Below, in pieces: positions 1 to 6,958 of a DNA stretch of 13,732 nt. The stretch spans positions 1 to 13,732 of the forward strand of contig CACYDL010000235.1 of NCBI GenBank assembly GCA_902773195.1, read 5' to 3'. Under the pieces are notes generated by a model, which saw only the letters and a list, made by a program, of their open reading frames with translations, searched no databases and was not told where the DNA came from. The position numbers and the translations under genes were made by a program. Numbering within the stretch: the first letter of the stretch is position 1; the number at the start of each line of letters is the position of its first letter. This stretch comes from an uncultured Lachnospiraceae bacterium (lineage in GTDB: Bacteria; Bacillota_A; Clostridia; Lachnospirales; Lachnospiraceae).

Positions 1-603
1 ACGGCGGCTCATCGTCTCATAGGACAGATGACGCGGGAAGGAGATGTGCACGAAGGTGTCGCAGCCGAGCTCATGGGCCGTGCGGATGATCAGATAGCCG
101 CGGGCCACGAAGTCGTTGTTGCAGACCAGATCCGCCGCGCTTCCGATCTCCGGAAGGTCCTCATGGGACTCGCCGGCGATGCAGAGGATGTCGGGACGTC
201 TCTCCTTGATCTGACGGAACGCCTCGGTGGTGCCCGGGATCGCCTGGTTGACGATGATCGCCTTCATCTCCGGGTCGTCGGAAAGGTTGACGATGGTCTG
301 GATCGTGGTCTCAAGCTCTTCCGTGAAGTTGTCCGGATAGATCGCCAGAGTGACTCTGTCTTCTCCGTACATGGCCTGGAACGCTTCCGCTCCTCTTCTG
401 TCGTCCTCGGACTGGGAAACGGATCCCGTAACGATACCGATGTGGTAATCTCCCGCCTCACCGGTCTCCGCTGCCTCCTCGACCGTCGACTCGACGGCGT
501 CCTCGTCGCCAAGGTCGATCGTCGTGACTTCGGCGGCAAATGCGGAAGCCGTCATGGACAGCGTCATGGCCGCAGCCAGAAACACACCTAAAATCTTTTT
601 CAC
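1..603 (-). CDS. DUF3798 domain secreted protein (3' end outside window)
   Basis: The minus-strand frame is open from a GTG start at 603 to the window edge, giving 201 codons. The start is set by a ribosome site AAGGAGGG (611-618) seven bases upstream. The product begins KKILGVFLAAAMTLSMTASA, a Sec signal peptide, probably cut after AFA near residue 23, followed by an acidic linker (DLGDEDAVEST). From about residue 53 the sequence DYHIGIVTGSVSQSEDDRRG, then IYPDNF, VNQAIPGTTEAF and FVHISFPRHLSYE, match my knowledge of the DUF3798 family, which resembles periplasmic-binding-protein folds and is usually found beside sugar-type ABC transporter genes. A solute-binding role is therefore inferred, not shown. 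No lipobox cysteine is visible, so the protein may be released or held another way. It is divergent from the 822-1698 unit. Family assignment is confident; function is not. Confidence 0.85.
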   Translation of the reverse strand, partial: MKKILGVFLAAAMTLSMTASAFAAEVTTIDLGDEDAVESTVEEAAETGEAGDYHIGIVTGSVSQSEDDRRGAEAFQAMYGEDRVTLAIYPDNFTEELETTIQTIVNLSDDPEMKAIIVNQAIPGTTEAFRQIKERRPDILCIAGESHEDLPEIGSAADLVCNNDFVARGYLIIRTAHELGCDTFVHISFPRHLSYETMSRR

Positions 604-669
604 TGGTTTTCCCTCCTTAGTGAATAAGTGTTTTTCGCACCGGCTGTACGCATCGGTGCAAGTATCGCA

Positions 670-699
670 ATTATACCACGTTGACGCGGCGAAGGGCAA
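670..699 (-). promoter_or_regulatory. Promoter of the DUF3798 gene
   Basis: Read on the minus strand, TTGCCC (694-699) is followed after 18 bases by TATAAT (670-675). The -10 is preceded by TGG, which makes an extended -10. Transcription would start near 664, leaving a leader of about 60 bases before the GTG at 603. Confidence 0.7.
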
Positions 700-732
700 T
701 AGGATACGTCCTTTCCTGAGGCCAGATTCAAC

Positions 733-761
733 TTGCATCTTCCTTCCGTTCATTTTAGAAT
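733..761 (+). promoter_or_regulatory. Promoter of the microprotein-DUF4230 unit
   Basis: TTGCAT (733-738), a 17-base spacer, then TAGAAT (756-761). Transcription would start near 768, inside the triple 13-bp repeat described separately, and about 54 bases before the first start codon. Confidence 0.6.
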
Positions 762-762
762 G

Positions 763-800
763 GCAGTATCAGACAGCAGTATCAAACAGCAGTATCAAAT
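763..800 (+). repeat. Three tandem 13-bp direct repeats at the start of the transcript
   Basis: Copies are GCAGTATCAGACA (763-775), GCAGTATCAAACA (776-788) and GCAGTATCAAAT (789-800). They begin directly after the -10 box and end about 20 bases before the first start codon. Regular 13-base spacing could mean a regulator site, an RNA-binding site, or only replication slippage. Confidence 0.8.
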
Positions 801-821
801 ATACAAAGAGAGAGGACTGCC

Positions 822-902
822 ATGAGAAAAAGCACCATCCTGCTGATCGCCGTCATCGCGATTGTTGTCATCGTCACTCTCATCAATCAGGGGTTCTTCT
901 GA
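822..902 (+). CDS. 26-residue single-span membrane microprotein
   Basis: ATG at 822 follows GAGAGG (810-815) by six bases, a better ribosome site than that of the next gene. The product is 26 residues: a basic start (MRKST), a run of about 16 Ile, Leu, Val and Ala residues, and a short tail ending NQGFF. That is enough for one transmembrane helix with the basic end inside. Its TGA (900-902) is one base from the ATG of the DUF4230 gene (904), so the two are very likely co-transcribed and translationally coupled. I recognise no family. It could be a subunit or regulator of the DUF4230 protein, or a leader whose translation mainly serves to open the downstream start. Confidence 0.55.
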   Translation: MRKSTILLIAVIAIVVIVTLINQGFF

Positions 903-903
903 T

Positions 904-1698
904 ATGGCTGCCCGCAGAAAAACGTCAAGACCGGTAAAAACGCACAGAGTGAGATTCTTCGTCGTCGGACTGATCCTGGGAATCCTGATTCCCTGGGTCC
1001 TCTGTTTTGCTGCCACCGGAAATCCCTACACGCTCTCCGACGTGATCGGGATCCGCCTGAGCAGAAACGGCTCCCGCCTCATCTCCCAGAAGGACGTCCC
1101 CTACTCTCTCGAGGTGGGCTTCGACCGGCTTCTTCTCGAAAAAGCGGAGCAGGACAGCAGTCTCCGCGTGTACTCCCAGAAGGCAAGCGTGTGGGAGAAG
1201 GCGAAGAAAAACGGGATCTGGGCCCCGCTTTACTCACAGTCCAAAAATATCATTTTCCACGGCATCGGCGAATACTACGTCGATCTGACCCGCATACAGG
1301 ACGACGACATCTCGGTCGATCCGGACGCGCGGACCGTCGAAGTCCGCATTCCGGCGCCCGAGCTCCGGGTCCTGTACGACCAGGCCGCCACGGAATTCCT
1401 GGATACGAACAACGCCCCTCTGCGCTTCGGGGAGATGGAGATCACGCCCGAGATGATGAGCGCCCTCGAGGAAGAGGCCATGACCCGGATCCGGGAGGAA
1501 ATCGAGGCGGACGCCGACTCGGCGAAAACCGCCCGCGATTACGCGGTTCTCGCCATCCGCGGCCTCTTCGAGCCGGTTCTTAAGAAGACCCTGGAGGAGG
1601 CGTACGCCCCGTACTACTCCCTCAACGTCGTCGTGGAGGAACCCGCGTCCGGCGCGTCGTCCTTCCCCGAGCCGCCGGAACAGCCCGACGCCCTGTAG
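904..1698 (+). CDS. Membrane-anchored DUF4230 domain protein
   Basis: 264 residues from ATG 904. An in-frame TTG at 862 would add 14 residues, but it lies inside the microprotein gene and has no good ribosome site, so I prefer 904; the weak AGGGG (889-893) and adjacent stop suggest coupling. A basic N-terminus (MAARRKTSRPVKTHRVR) leads into one hydrophobic segment at about residues 17-37, a likely signal anchor. The rest would be outside the membrane. Segments such as VGFDRLLLEKAEQ, the glycine-rich IIFHGIGEYYVDLTRI, and the VRIPAPEL strand followed by LRFGEMEITPE fit the DUF4230 family, which has no established function. The C-terminal tail is Ser/Pro/Glu rich. It converges on the LtrA-like gene with a 90-base gap that shows no clear terminator. 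Confidence 0.85.
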   Translation: MAARRKTSRPVKTHRVRFFVVGLILGILIPWVLCFAATGNPYTLSDVIGIRLSRNGSRLISQKDVPYSLEVGFDRLLLEKAEQDSSLRVYSQKASVWEKAKKNGIWAPLYSQSKNIIFHGIGEYYVDLTRIQDDDISVDPDARTVEVRIPAPELRVLYDQAATEFLDTNNAPLRFGEMEITPEMMSALEEEAMTRIREEIEADADSAKTARDYAVLAIRGLFEPVLKKTLEEAYAPYYSLNVVVEEPASGASSFPEPPEQPDAL

Positions 1699-1788
1699 AC
1701 AGGCCGGCCGCTCCCTGCGGCGAAGAAGCTTCCTGTCCTACCCGGTCCGCCCGGGCCGCCCGGGCCGTAAACGGGCCGCGCCCTGCGG

Positions 1789-2913
1789 TCAGTCCCCGGC
1801 GGACCCGCGTCTTCCGGTCAGGTAAATCCCCAGAAACATCCCGTACACAAACAGCACCGAGACGGCGATATTGGCGTACATGCGCTCCCGGAGAGCCATC
1901 ATCAGCCCGGCAAACAGCACCACCGGAATGATCATGGGCAGAACGGACCGGCCGCGCCTGTACGCCTTTTTTCCCGCGCCTCTGATCAGCGCGAACAGGC
2001 AGAGGTAATACAGCAGGAAGGCCGTGACCAGAAAAACGGTCTTGGGGAACAGGCTCACCCGGGTGTCCCTCATGAACTCAAGGGCCGTAGTGAGAAGGTT
2101 CAGCGCGAAAATCAGGAACACGTGGATCAGCATGTACGTCAGCCCGGTCGTGACCTTTTCCCTGTCGATAATGTGATTGTAGAGCACCTCGTAGCTCAGA
2201 AACAGGGCGGACACGATCAGAAAGGCCATCGCGGTGAAATAGACGGAGCCGGCGGTCAGCGTTCCTTCGAAATACGAAGAGACCGTGATGATCATCTCGC
2301 CGAAGGTGAAGACCACATACAGCATGGCCCGCTCGGAGAGATGGCTGAAATCTATGATCTCCGCTCTCCCCTCGTCCGCGTGGACCGAGGTCATGACGAT
2401 TCCGAAGAGAACCGCCAGGAGCGAAAAAACGGGAAATCCGTCCTTCGTCAGCAGCAGGGAGAGCAGCACCAGCAGCGCCTCCCCGAACAGCACCGCGGCC
2501 GTATTCCGTATGGTCCGGCACGTCTCCGGGCTCTGTCTGTGATGCCGGCGCTCGATCAGATACTGCATCCCGATATTGATCAGAATCAGCGCCCACGCCG
2601 CGTGGTACTGGATGCGGAAGCTCTCCCAGTGCAGGCGCGTCCCCTCGCCGATATAGTACAGCAGGTACATATTGACGAAGAGGAAGATATGGTCGCGCAC
2701 GCTGTTTCTGCCGAACATATTGATATAGTAGGTGGAATAGTTCCAGATCTGGATGACGGCCAGCGTGAAGAGCACATAGGTCAGGAACAGCGATCCCGGG
2801 ATAAACCCGTCCTCCGCCGCCTGAAGCAGGGAATGATTGCGGCCTATGACGTACACGAAGATGAGGTCATAGATCAGTTCCAGATACTCCACTTTTTTCT
2901 CGGTCTTCAACAT
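1789..2913 (-). CDS. LtrA-like (low temperature requirement A) membrane protein
   Basis: 374 residues from ATG 2913, with GAGGGGAG (2918-2925) just upstream. The N-terminal VEYLELIYDLIFVYVIGR (residues 8-25) matches the family signature that usually reads like ELFFDLVFV. HLSERAMLYVVFTFGEMIIT (191-210) matches its second conserved block, usually HLxERFxLxxIIxLGE. Hydrophobic stretches suggest about eleven to twelve membrane helices, ending near residue 365 with a basic tail (GRRGSAGD). LtrA was named from a cold-sensitive Listeria mutant; its biochemical role is not known. The length is normal for the family. It is transcribed alone between a convergent gene and a divergent MATE gene, so its context gives no functional hint. 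Confidence 0.8.
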   Translation of the reverse strand: MLKTEKKVEYLELIYDLIFVYVIGRNHSLLQAAEDGFIPGSLFLTYVLFTLAVIQIWNYSTYYINMFGRNSVRDHIFLFVNMYLLYYIGEGTRLHWESFRIQYHAAWALILINIGMQYLIERRHHRQSPETCRTIRNTAAVLFGEALLVLLSLLLTKDGFPVFSLLAVLFGIVMTSVHADEGRAEIIDFSHLSERAMLYVVFTFGEMIITVSSYFEGTLTAGSVYFTAMAFLIVSALFLSYEVLYNHIIDREKVTTGLTYMLIHVFLIFALNLLTTALEFMRDTRVSLFPKTVFLVTAFLLYYLCLFALIRGAGKKAYRRGRSVLPMIIPVVLFAGLMMALRERMYANIAVSVLFVYGMFLGIYLTGRRGSAGD

Positions 2914-2952
2914 TTCCGCTCCCCTCTTCGCCTGCCGGCGCGATATCAGTAA

Positions 2953-2981
2953 AGTATAAGCTTTTCCGCAAAAACAGGCAA
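2953..2981 (-). promoter_or_regulatory. Promoter of the LtrA-like gene
   Basis: On the minus strand TTGCCT (2976-2981), a 17-base spacer, then TATACT (2953-2958). The start would be near 2947, giving a leader of roughly 33 bases to the ATG at 2913. Confidence 0.65.
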
Positions 2982-3048
2982 ATCTTTTCGGAAACCCGTC
3001 CGGACGAAAACGAAAACCGCCGCGAAAATTCTTTCGCCGGCCGCGGTC

Positions 3049-3077
3049 TTGACATCCGGAACCGCATTCTTTACAAT
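3049..3077 (+). promoter_or_regulatory. Strong promoter of the MATE gene
   Basis: A consensus TTGACA (3049-3054), a 17-base spacer and TACAAT (3072-3077). This is the closest match to the sigma-A consensus in the window. Transcription would start near 3084, about 106 bases before the MATE start codon. Confidence 0.85.
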
Positions 3078-3083
3078 ATGTAT

Positions 3084-3175
3084 CGTCATCGGAGGTTGAT
3101 GATTCTTACGACAGCAGGAATAAACGACCGGATAAGATGGCAGGCGCGCGCCTGCAGTCTGTCCGGTCTTTTTTT
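3084..3175 (+). promoter_or_regulatory. Leader with hairpin and terminator: probable attenuator of the MATE gene
   Basis: The leader begins with a small hairpin, TCATC (3086-3090) pairing with GATGA (3098-3102), whose loop carries GGAGGTT, a ribosome-site-like sequence. A short frame opens at ATG 3099, but the spacing to GGAGG is only three bases, so leader-peptide translation is uncertain. A terminator follows at 3126-3175, and the MATE start is 14 bases beyond it. TCTTA (3104-3108) is complementary to TAAGA (3133-3137) in the terminator stem, a possible start for an alternative fold. I do not recognise a named riboswitch class. Confidence 0.6.
3126..3175 (+). terminator. Intrinsic terminator in the MATE leader
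   Basis: Stem parts are GACCGGA/TCCGGTC (3126-3132 with 3162-3168), AGA/TCT (3135-3137 with 3158-3160) and GCAGGC/GCCTGC (3140-3145 with 3150-3155), with a GCGC loop. Seven T follow (3169-3175). It lies between a strong promoter and its only gene, so it must be conditional. Confidence 0.85.
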
Positions 3176-3189
3176 ATGGAGCGCACCGC

Positions 3190-4566
3190 ATGAATACTTC
3201 GAAGCAGGCAGCACAGAATTTCACGGAGGGACCGATCCTTCCGAAGCTGATCCGTTTTTCCCTCCCCGTATTGTCCGCCATGCTGCTGCAGGCCACCTAC
3301 GGGGCCGTCGATCTCATGGTGGTCGGCCGCTTTGCCTCGTCCCGGGACGTGTCGGCCGTGGCGACCGGATCCGGCATCATGATGACCCTGACCGGCCCCC
3401 TCTCGAGTTTTGCCATGGGGCTGACGGTGCTTCTCGGCCAGCAGATCGGAAGAGGCGAGGGTAAAAAGGGAGGGACGACCATCGGCGCGGGCATCTCCCT
3501 GTTCGCTGTGCTCGGGGCGGTCCTGACCGTCGTTCTGACAGGATTTCCGAACGCCGCGGCCGCCGTCATGCGGGCGCCCGCGGAGGCCTTCGGCCAGACG
3601 GTCTCCTATGTGCGGATCTGCGGGGCCGGCGTGCTGGTCATCGTCAGCTACAACCTGATCGGCAGCGTTTTCCGCGGCATCGGCGACTCAAAGACGCCGC
3701 TCACCGCGGTGGTGATCGCCTGCTTCTTCAACGTCGCGGGCGACCTTCTCCTTGTGGCGGTCTTCGGGCTGGGCGCCGCGGGCGCCGCCGCCGCGACCGT
3801 GGCGGCGCAGGGCATCAGCGTGCTGGTCTCCCTGGCCCTGATCCGGAGACAGACCCTGCCCTTCGCCTTTTCGTGGAGCATGGTCCGGGTGGACACGAAG
3901 ATCTGGAGACGGCTCATCACCCTGGGCCTTCCCCTCGCCCTCTCGGACTTTCTGGTGGGAGTCTCCTTCCTGATCATTCAGGCCATCGTCAATTCCCTGG
4001 GGCTCATTCCCTCCGCGGGCGTCGGCGTGGCGGAGAAGGTGTGCGCCTTCATCATGCTCGTGCCGAGCTCCTTCATGCAGTCCATGGCCGCCTTTACGGC
4101 GCAGAATACCGGCGCGGGGAAGAGCGGGCGCGCCCTGAAGGCCCTCCGTTACGGGATCGGCGCCTCTCTCGCGGCCGGCGTGGTCATCGGCGTCTTCACC
4201 TTCTTCCGGGGGGATCTGCTCTGCAGCATCTTCAGCAATGATCCGCAGGTGGTCCTGGCCGGCGCGGACTATCTCAAATCCTACGCCATCGACTGCATGT
4301 TTACCGCGGTTTTCTTTGTCTTCATCGGATACTACAACGGGCTCGGCCTCACGACCTTCGTCATGGCGCAGGGAATTGTCAGCGCCTTCGGCGTCCGTGT
4401 GCCCGTCTCCTGGTTTATGAGCAGAATCCGGCCCGTATCCCTTTTCCGCATCGGGCTGGCCACCCCCTGCTCCTCTCTGCTCCAGATCGTCATGTGCCTC
4501 GTCTGCCTGGCTTATCTGAAGAAAAAGGGGGATTACCGCGTCGCGGGGGACCCCCGGGCAGAATAA
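3190..4566 (+). CDS. MATE family efflux transporter
   Basis: 458 residues from ATG 3190, with GGAG (3178-3181) eight bases upstream. The N-terminal FTEGPILPKLIRFSLPVLSA, then AVDLMVVGRF and VATGSGIMMTL, is typical of MATE proteins. The second half restarts at about residue 238 with WRRLITLGLPLALSDFLVGV, the expected internal duplication of six helices each. Length is normal (about 450). MATE proteins export cationic drugs, dyes or metabolites using a sodium or proton gradient; the substrate cannot be read from sequence, and the subfamily (MepA/DinF-like or NorM-like) is not settled. It is a single-gene unit. The attenuator-like leader suggests it is induced by a small molecule or by ribosome stalling. 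Confidence 0.9.
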   Translation: MNTSKQAAQNFTEGPILPKLIRFSLPVLSAMLLQATYGAVDLMVVGRFASSRDVSAVATGSGIMMTLTGPLSSFAMGLTVLLGQQIGRGEGKKGGTTIGAGISLFAVLGAVLTVVLTGFPNAAAAVMRAPAEAFGQTVSYVRICGAGVLVIVSYNLIGSVFRGIGDSKTPLTAVVIACFFNVAGDLLLVAVFGLGAAGAAAATVAAQGISVLVSLALIRRQTLPFAFSWSMVRVDTKIWRRLITLGLPLALSDFLVGVSFLIIQAIVNSLGLIPSAGVGVAEKVCAFIMLVPSSFMQSMAAFTAQNTGAGKSGRALKALRYGIGASLAAGVVIGVFTFFRGDLLCSIFSNDPQVVLAGADYLKSYAIDCMFTAVFFVFIGYYNGLGLTTFVMAQGIVSAFGVRVPVSWFMSRIRPVSLFRIGLATPCSSLLQIVMCLVCLAYLKKKGDYRVAGDPRAE

Positions 4567-4608
4567 AAAAGGCGGCTGCCGGATCCGTCCGGATCCCGGC
4601 AGCGCGCC
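4565..4608. terminator. Bidirectional terminator between MATE and cardiolipin synthase genes
   Basis: GCTGCCGG (4575-4582) pairs with CCGGCAGC (4596-4603), continued inward by ATCC/GGAT with one bulged C, and outward by GGCG/CGCC with one bulged G. On the minus strand the hairpin is followed by six T (4570-4565), a strong terminator for the cardiolipin synthase operon. On the plus strand only a broken T-rich stretch (from 4612) follows, so it is weaker there. Confidence 0.8.
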
Positions 4609-4703
4609 TGGCGTCTTTTCTTTCTCTGCTTCTGTACCGCCTTTCTGTCTGCTTTACGCAAAGTCCCTCGGCCTGTTTCAAGGCCGGCCTGCGCTCCGCC
4701 CCG

Positions 4704-6302
4704 TCACATGAGAGGCGCGATCAGCTTCGCGACAGTCCCGACCAGCTTCACGGTCAGTTTTTCATGTTTGATCGAGTCGTCCGTCACCTCCCTGCACTTC
4801 GACAGGGTATCCTGAAAGTCTTTCTCAATCTCATCGATGCAGTCCGTCCGGTACATGTAGGCGGCGCATTCAAAGTGATGGTACAGGCTGCGGTAGTCCA
4901 GATTGATGGTTCCGACCACGGCCCGGATATCGTCGCTGACGCAGACCTTGGCGTGAACGAAGCCGGGCGTATACTCGTAGATTTTGACGCCCGCGTCGTG
5001 CAGGGACTTGTACTCGCGCTTGGCGAGGGAATAGGCGATCTTTTTGTCGGGAATCCCGGGAAGGATCAGCCGGACGTCCACCCCGCGCTGGGCCGCGTAC
5101 CGCAGAGAGGTCTCCAGCTCGCCGTCGAGAATCAGGTAGGGCGTCATGATATGCACGTAATCCGTCGCCCGGCTGAGGATATCCATGTAGACGGTCTCGC
5201 CCACCTTATAGTCGTCGAGAGGCGAGTCGCAGTAGGGCATGACATAGCCGGCCGCCCCGGGAATCTCCGGGGTTTCCGTCAGCCAGGTCCGGTAGTCCGG
5301 ATCCTTCACCCCGATGTTCCACATCTGAAGAAACATCAGCGTAAAGCTGTCTGCGGCAGGGCCCTTCAGCATGACCGCCGTGTCCTTCCAGTGGCCGAAG
5401 CGCTCCCTGCGGTTGATGTATTCGTCCGCCAGGTTGATGCCGCCGGTGAACGCCGTCCTGCCGTCGATCACCAGAATCTTCCGGTGATCCCGGTAGTTGT
5501 AGTGGGAGGAAACCACCGGCTTGATCTTGGAGAACGCCCTGGAGCGGATCCCGTGCTTCTCCAGAAGCTTCCAGTAGTCCGTGGGCAGCGTGGACATCTC
5601 GCACATCCCGTCGTACATCACGCGCACGTCGACGCCTTCCCGGACCTTGCGCAGGAGGATCTCGAGCGTGCGTCCCCACATGTAGCCTTCCTCAAGGATG
5701 AAGTACTCCATGAAGATAAACTTTTTCGCCTTCTCCAGCTCAGCCAGCATGGCTTCGAACTTGTTCTCCCCGAGCGGGAAATAGGTGACCTCGGTCCCCT
5801 TATACAGCGGGAAGCTGCCGGTGAGGTTGAGATAGCGGCAGAGGTCGTCCGTTCCGGAGCCGTCATGTGTGACCTCCTCGAGCACGCCGTCGGGCTGCTT
5901 CAGCATCCCGGCGGATTTGTCGAGCTGCTCCTTCACCATCCTGGCTTCCATCCGGTGTCCGATGTTGGTCTGGGTCAGGAACAGCAGGATGGCGCCCGGT
6001 ACGGGGAGGAGGGATATGATCAGCATCCACGTCAGCTTGGCGGAGGAATCCATGCCGCTGTTGAACAGATAGAGGATCATCACAAAGGCGAAAATCCACT
6101 GAAGGTACAGCAGGATGGGCAGCTTGTCAAAGAACCACAGGTGCAGGCTGACCAGGATCAGGACCTCCGCGGCCAGGGCCAGCGCGATGAAGAAAAACCT
6201 GCTGAACACGAATCCCAGCAGCCCTTTCCGGACCGGTTTCGCCAGCCGGACCACCCTCTCTCCGTTTTCCGTATATTCTCTCTGCATATAATCTTTTCCC
6301 AT
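4704..6302 (-). CDS. cls: Cardiolipin synthase (phospholipase D superfamily)
   Basis: 532 residues. It condenses two phosphatidylglycerol molecules into cardiolipin and glycerol at the inner membrane. Two HKD motifs are intact: H273, K275, D280 in HRKILVID, and H450, K452, D457 in HAKVCVSD. Each is followed by the expected TGGINLADEY and VGTINLDYRS. The N-terminus carries about three hydrophobic segments (about residues 29-53, 59-81 and 91-110). Length is slightly above the usual 480-510 because of an N-terminal extension of about 25 residues. ATG 6302 follows GGGGAG, the end of the HD gene, by six bases; a second ATG lies at codon 6. It sits three bases after the HD stop, so the two form an operon. 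A paralogue with related phosphatidyltransferase activity cannot be excluded. Confidence 0.93.
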   Translation of the reverse strand: MGKDYMQREYTENGERVVRLAKPVRKGLLGFVFSRFFFIALALAAEVLILVSLHLWFFDKLPILLYLQWIFAFVMILYLFNSGMDSSAKLTWMLIISLLPVPGAILLFLTQTNIGHRMEARMVKEQLDKSAGMLKQPDGVLEEVTHDGSGTDDLCRYLNLTGSFPLYKGTEVTYFPLGENKFEAMLAELEKAKKFIFMEYFILEEGYMWGRTLEILLRKVREGVDVRVMYDGMCEMSTLPTDYWKLLEKHGIRSRAFSKIKPVVSSHYNYRDHRKILVIDGRTAFTGGINLADEYINRRERFGHWKDTAVMLKGPAADSFTLMFLQMWNIGVKDPDYRTWLTETPEIPGAAGYVMPYCDSPLDDYKVGETVYMDILSRATDYVHIMTPYLILDGELETSLRYAAQRGVDVRLILPGIPDKKIAYSLAKREYKSLHDAGVKIYEYTPGFVHAKVCVSDDIRAVVGTINLDYRSLYHHFECAAYMYRTDCIDEIEKDFQDTLSKCREVTDDSIKHEKLTVKLVGTVAKLIAPLM

Positions 6303-6305
6303 ATG

Positions 6306-6818
6306 TCACTCCCCGGTTTTCTTTTCCTCTGTGTGTTTCCTGCGCCCCTTTATGAGATCCGCGGCCGAACTGTATTTGTCCGCGGCGGAGACGATGAAGC
6401 CCTCGATGGATCTGGGCATTTTCGTCTGAGGGATAGGCCACATGTGACAGCGGATGACATCCCTGGTCTTCTCCGGCAGCTTCCCCAGCAGTTTCTCCGC
6501 GGCCTCCACGGAATCGTCCGGATGCTTCCTGTAGCATTCGTAATTGGAGGAATATTTCTCGTCGCGCCCGATGATGCCCAGGTCGTGGCAGAGCGAGCCC
6601 ACGACGACGGACGACATGTCCACCGGGACGTGAAGCTTCTGAAGCGCATGGCCGATTTTGATGCTCGCGCGGGTCACCCGCATGGTGTGCTCTCCGACCG
6701 TGGTGCGCATGTGATGTTTCTGCTTAAAGGCTTTCCGCATGAGATCCGACCGGAGCACGTCGCCGCCGTAGCGCTCCAGCTCCTCTCTCTCGCGCCTCTC
6801 TTTTTCGTGTTCTTTCAT
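6306..6818 (-). CDS. HD-domain metal-dependent phosphohydrolase
   Basis: 170 residues from ATG 6818, with AGAGGAAG upstream. The HD signature is complete: H44 in GEHTMRV, the H78-D79 pair in GSLCHDLG, and D147 in SAADKYS. H99 (KHPDDS) and H125 (CHMWP) are candidate extra metal ligands. Such proteins hydrolyse phosphomonoesters or phosphodiesters, often of nucleotides; the substrate here is unknown. The N-terminal 15 residues are highly charged (MKEHEKERREREELE). It is the first gene of an operon with cardiolipin synthase, three bases apart, which suggests a role tied to phospholipid or envelope metabolism. That is context, not proof. A 47-codon upstream frame overlaps its start. Confidence 0.82.
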   Translation of the reverse strand: MKEHEKERREREELERYGGDVLRSDLMRKAFKQKHHMRTTVGEHTMRVTRASIKIGHALQKLHVPVDMSSVVVGSLCHDLGIIGRDEKYSSNYECYRKHPDDSVEAAEKLLGKLPEKTRDVIRCHMWPIPQTKMPRSIEGFIVSAADKYSSAADLIKGRRKHTEEKKTGE

Positions 6819-6958
6819 CTTCGCGCTTCCTCTGTGTTTTGGCGGCTTTCACCGTTTTTCCGCGCCGCCTCCGCGCCCGATGCCGGCTGATTTCCCGGAC
6901 GGTTTCTCCCCGCGCCCTCCGGCGCGCCGCGGTAAGCAGCCCGGTTCTGTCTTTCCAT
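6815..6958 (-). CDS. Possible 47-residue upstream frame overlapping the HD gene start
   Basis: From ATG 6958 a frame runs 47 codons to a TGA (6817-6815) that overlaps the HD start as ATGA, the usual layout for coupled genes. The product begins MERQNRAAYRGAPEGAGRNR and is basic, Gly/Ala/Asn/Arg rich and probably disordered. Against it, there is no ribosome site: the start lies within the 14-bp inverted repeat, about 22 bases after the inferred transcript start. It may be chance in GC-rich leader sequence. Confidence 0.22.
   Translation of the reverse strand: MERQNRAAYRGAPEGAGRNRPGNQPASGAEAARKNGESRQNTEEARR

Noticed and set aside
763..800. Triple repeat as a CRISPR array or replication iteron.
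   Set aside because: Units are 13 bases with no spacers, only three copies, and no cas or replication gene nearby.
862..903. A TTG start giving DUF4230 14 extra residues.
   Set aside because: It lies inside the microprotein gene and has no ribosome site; ATG 904 directly follows the microprotein stop and still leaves a normal signal anchor.
1699..1788. GC-rich repeats (gcccgggccgcccgggcc) between convergent DUF4230 and LtrA-like genes as a terminator.
   Set aside because: Only short imperfect stems and no T-run on either strand.
3078..3464. A 128-codon plus-strand frame overlapping the start of the MATE gene.
   Set aside because: Its first ATG lies before the inferred transcript start, and most of it overlaps MATE in another frame. 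A shorter leader frame from 3099 remains only a possibility.
4674..4691. CGGCCT/AGGCCG hairpin just after the cardiolipin synthase stop.
   Set aside because: Six-base stem without a T-run; the stronger hairpin at 4571-4608 accounts for termination.
4494..6890. A 798-codon plus-strand open frame opposite the cardiolipin synthase and HD genes.
   Set aside because: The minus strand carries intact HKD and HD motifs; the plus frame has no recognisable domain and is the expected antisense shadow of GC-biased codons.
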